Below, one piece after another: positions 3,390-5,143 of a stretch of 5,143 nucleotides of DNA. Each line of letters begins with the position of its first letter. Position 1 is the first letter of the stretch. The stretch covers positions 1 to 5,143 of the forward strand of contig JAITMW010000024.1 of assembly GCA_031277155.1 (NCBI GenBank), given 5' to 3'. The stretch comes from Clostridiales bacterium (GTDB lineage Bacteria; Bacillota; Clostridia; Lachnospirales; WRAX01). The position numbers were made by a program, and so were the translations under genes. A model generated the notes under the pieces. It was not told the origin of the DNA and ran no database searches. It saw only the letters and a program-made list of their open reading frames with translations.

Positions 3390-4901
3390 TTACTTCGGGG
3401 GCAGCATCACATTTTCCATTATACGAATTGGCACAAATTGGGTTTCGGTGGTGCCGTTGCCCAGCTGGCCAAATTGATTGTCTCCCCATGTCCACAAACT
3501 GCCGTCGGCCCTAACTGCCATTGTGGCAGAGCCGGCGGCGGCAACCGCGGCAACACCATCCATGATGCGCACAGGGTCGGGACGGTATACTTCTGTGCCG
3601 TCCCCAAGGGCGCCGCGCCAATTGCTGCCCCAGCCCCATAGGGTGCCGTCGGCCGTAACAGCCATTGTGTGGTGGTCGCTTGCTGAAACGGCAATCACAT
3701 CGTCCATTTTTCTTGTGGGAGTGTCGTTGAATTGCTCCGTACCGTCATCAAGCTGACTGCCCCAGCCGCCCCAAGTCCACAGGCCGCCGTCATTCCCAAT
3801 TGCCGCCACGCCAAAGCCTTCGATTGATATGGCAGCCACATCTTCCATCATTCTTCGCGGGCCAAACCGATATTCGGTTGTGCCGTCCCCCAATTGACCC
3901 ATTTGATTGTCGCCCCAAACCCACAAACTGCCGTCGGTTCTCGCTGCCATTGTAAAACTGTGGCCGGCGGCAACAGAAGCAACATCGTCCATGACGCGCA
4001 CGGGGCTATGGCGGTCTATTCCCGTGCCGTCCCCAAGGGCGCCGCGCCAATTGCTGCCCCAGGCCCACAAAACCCCGTCGGCTGTGATGGCCATTGTATG
4101 GCTGTTGCCGGCGGAAACGGCAATCACGCCGTCCATAATTTTTATGGGCTGAATGATGGGCGCATCAAGGTCCGAAACCTCTCCGTTGCCAAGCTGCCCC
4201 AATGTGTTATGGCCCCAGGCCCACAAGCTGCCGTCATTTTTGATTGCCATCGTATGCAGCCCGCCCGCCGAAACAGCGGCCACATCTTCCATTACCCTTA
4301 TGGGGACAGTGCTGTAATTGCCTTCAACAATGGCAAAGCGCGCGCCATACATGCCGTCCTGCTCTTCGCCAAATTCATTTCTATACAGCCCCCAAACCCA
4401 CAGATTGCCGTCGTCTTGTATCGCGTAGCTTCTTGAAGCCCCCAAGGCAATGGCCGCCCTTGTGACGCTTGCGATGCCCACCGTGTTTGTCTCGGCATTG
4501 AAAGATACAACATAGCCCGCGCTTTCCGCCACGGTTCGTATGGGCAGCATCATGGTGCCGTTGATTATTTGGGCGGGCACATCCAATTCGCGGTTTTCGC
4601 CGTTTATTGCGAAAACCGCGCTGTCGGCAGTGATAATTATGGTGTCGCCGCCCCTTGTCAGCGTGCTTGTCCTTGCGGCGCCGTCCCATTCCACGGCAAA
4701 GCCCAGCGCCTGAAACACGGCGCGTGCGGGAACAAGCATATGCCCGTCAATATTGATGGGGCCTTGGCTTTCAAAGGCTACTGGCCGTCCGTTGATGATA
4801 ACGCTGACGCTAACGCCGATTTCATTGGCGCGCAAAGACGCGGGCATAAAAATCCCCGCGGCCAGCACCAATGCCAATATTGCGGACAATAATTTTTTCA
4901 T
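3390..4901 (-). CDS. Secreted copper-amine-oxidase-N-like domain protein with seven RCC1 repeats
   Basis: 503 aa. Residues 1-25 form a signal peptide (MKKLLSAILALVLAAG, then a likely cut after SLRA). Residues about 33-145 resemble the copper amine oxidase N-terminal (stalk) domain widespread in secreted clostridial proteins: INGRPVAF, MLVPARAVFQALGFAVEWD, and a second half with ING, MMLPIRTVAESAGYVV. It has no catalytic role. Residues about 146-498 hold seven RCC1 repeats of about 47-50 aa with the pattern SAG-HTMAI--DG-LWAWG-N--GQLGDGT--P--IMDDV, expected to close a seven-bladed beta-propeller. Repeat 5 is degenerate (SIEGFGVAAIGNDG, WGGWGSQLDDG). Repeats 3 and 6, and 4 and 7, are closest to each other, indicating a three-blade duplication. 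No sortase motif or other anchor is visible. The start has AAAGGAGG 5 nt before ATG. The gene is 14 bp behind fhs, so probably co-transcribed. Ligand and function unknown; probably extracellular binding. Confidence 0.9.
   Translation of the reverse strand: MKKLLSAILALVLAAGIFMPASLRANEIGVSVSVIINGRPVAFESQGPINIDGHMLVPARAVFQALGFAVEWDGAARTSTLTRGGDTIIITADSAVFAINGENRELDVPAQIINGTMMLPIRTVAESAGYVVSFNAETNTVGIASVTRAAIALGASRSYAIQDDGNLWVWGLYRNEFGEEQDGMYGARFAIVEGNYSTVPIRVMEDVAAVSAGGLHTMAIKNDGSLWAWGHNTLGQLGNGEVSDLDAPIIQPIKIMDGVIAVSAGNSHTMAITADGVLWAWGSNWRGALGDGTGIDRHSPVRVMDDVASVAAGHSFTMAARTDGSLWVWGDNQMGQLGDGTTEYRFGPRRMMEDVAAISIEGFGVAAIGNDGGLWTWGGWGSQLDDGTEQFNDTPTRKMDDVIAVSASDHHTMAVTADGTLWGWGSNWRGALGDGTEVYRPDPVRIMDGVAAVAAAGSATMAVRADGSLWTWGDNQFGQLGNGTTETQFVPIRIMENVMLPPK
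3595..3633 (-). repeat. 39-bp exact repeat within RCC1 blade 6 (partner at 4024-4062)
   Basis: The 39 bases at 3595-3633 are identical to 4024-4062, an offset of 429 bp or 143 codons. They encode the WGSNWRGALGDGT segment of repeats 6 and 3. Exact identity at synonymous positions points to a recent duplication or gene conversion of a three-blade block. Confidence 0.85.
4024..4062 (-). repeat. 39-bp exact repeat within RCC1 blade 3 (partner at 3595-3633)
   Basis: Second copy of the identical 39-bp segment, in frame and in the same orientation. The flanking sequence (CCGTCGGC-GT---GCCATTGT) also stays similar between the copies, and blades 4 and 7 align at the same 143-codon spacing. Confidence 0.85.
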
Positions 4902-4906
4902 GTTTT

Positions 4907-4914
4907 CCTCCTTT
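4907..4914 (-). promoter_or_regulatory. Ribosome binding site of the RCC1-repeat gene
   Basis: AAAGGAGG on the minus strand, 5 nt before the ATG at 4901, sits within the 14-bp gap after the fhs stop. It fixes the start of the signal peptide and supports efficient translation from a shared fhs transcript. Confidence 0.85.
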
Positions 4915-4915
4915 T

Positions 4916-5143
4916 TTAAAACAACCCCGATATCCGCCCCATGCTGTCCACATCAATCTTCTCGCTGCTGGGCACCTTGGGCAGGCCCGGCATTGTCATG
5001 ATATCCCCCGCCAATGCCACGATGAAGCCCGCCCCGGCGGAGACTTTAAGACTGCGAATGGTAATGACAAAGCCCTCGGGGGCGCAGCGCAGGTCGGCGT
5101 TGTCGCTAAAGCTGTATTGGGTTTTGGCCATGCATATGGGCAG
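4916..5143 (-). CDS. fhs: Formate-tetrahydrofolate ligase, C-terminal 75 residues (truncated by window edge)
   Basis: The frame is open to the right edge, so the gene begins outside the window; the Met at 5131 is internal, preceded in frame by LPIC. The visible part matches the very conserved FTHFS C-terminus: LPICMAKTQYSFSD, a middle with FVITIR, then SAGAGFIVALAGDIMTMPGL, PKVPSSEKIDVD and the terminal ISGLF. The family enzyme makes 10-formyl-THF from formate, THF and ATP in the cytoplasm, feeding purine and formyl-Met synthesis or acetogenic carbon flow. The catalytic P-loop is outside the window. The stop is 14 bp before the RCC1 gene. With glyA downstream on the same strand it suggests a one-carbon neighbourhood. 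Confidence 0.95.
   Translation of the reverse strand: MPICMAKTQYSFSDNADLRCAPEGFVITIRSLKVSAGAGFIVALAGDIMTMPGLPKVPSSEKIDVDSMGRISGLF

Noticed and set aside
3595..4062. CRISPR-like or tandem noncoding repeats
   Set aside because: The repeats are in-frame segments encoding RCC1 blades, with a 429-bp spacing and no repeat-spacer pattern.
3894..4436. Plus-strand open frames opposite the RCC1 gene
   Set aside because: Their internal repetition simply mirrors the RCC1 repeats on the coding strand; no independent start signals.
5129..5131. Met at 5131 as start of a small 71-aa protein
   Set aside because: In-frame LPIC precedes it and the sequence is the conserved C-terminus of formate-tetrahydrofolate ligase, so the gene continues beyond the window.

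Overview
The window looks like part of a chromosome from an uncultured Bacillota (Clostridia-type) bacterium. The evidence is an RqcH/NFACT protein, strong AGGAGG-type ribosome binding sites, sigma-A-like promoters, a secreted protein that joins a copper-amine-oxidase-N-type domain to RCC1 repeats, and GTAGGGGCGG-type palindromic repeats of a kind I associate with clostridial genomes. The coding DNA is fairly GC-rich. The stretch at about 3016-3400 is clearly AT-richer.

Layout, left to right. (1) 2-1243, plus strand: 3' part of rqcH (ribosome quality control, Ala-tailing factor); its start lies off the left edge. (2) 1230-1502: an intergenic strip made almost entirely of repeats. It holds two GTAGGGGCGG palindromes, the first of which supplies the rqcH stop codon, then a 102-bp near-perfect fold-back (MITE-like) element that ends exactly at the glyA stop codon. 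(3) 1503-2999, minus strand: glyA, serine hydroxymethyltransferase of the long form (498 aa). (4) 3000-3389: a 390-bp gap without a conventional gene, but densely organised. Two converging extended -10 promoters flank a 34-codon ORF (minus strand) with a very strong, hairpin-sequestered Shine-Dalgarno, a terminator hairpin, and a candidate antisense RNA from the other strand. I read this as a candidate type I toxin-antitoxin or antisense-controlled small membrane peptide locus. (5) 3390-4901, minus strand: a secreted 503-aa protein with a copper-amine-oxidase-N-like domain and seven RCC1 repeats. (6) 4916-5143, minus strand: the C-terminal 75 codons of fhs, formate-tetrahydrofolate ligase.

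How the genes relate. fhs and glyA lie on the same strand and both serve folate one-carbon metabolism: Fhs makes 10-formyl-THF from formate, and GlyA interconverts serine + THF with glycine + 5,10-methylene-THF. Between them sit the RCC1 gene, 14 bp behind fhs and so probably co-transcribed with it, and the small-peptide/antisense module. No terminator is visible after the RCC1 gene, so the hairpin at 3130-3162 may end both the small-peptide mRNA and the fhs-RCC1 transcript. rqcH is convergent with glyA and functionally unrelated to it.

The most interesting object is the module at 3049-3374. Its architecture (about 215-nt mRNA, 34-aa hydrophobic peptide, short convergent antisense RNA, shared hairpin) resembles the Fst/par and TxpA/RatA families, but I do not recognise the peptide sequence. 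Unusually, the two opposing transcripts begin with nearly the same leader sequence.
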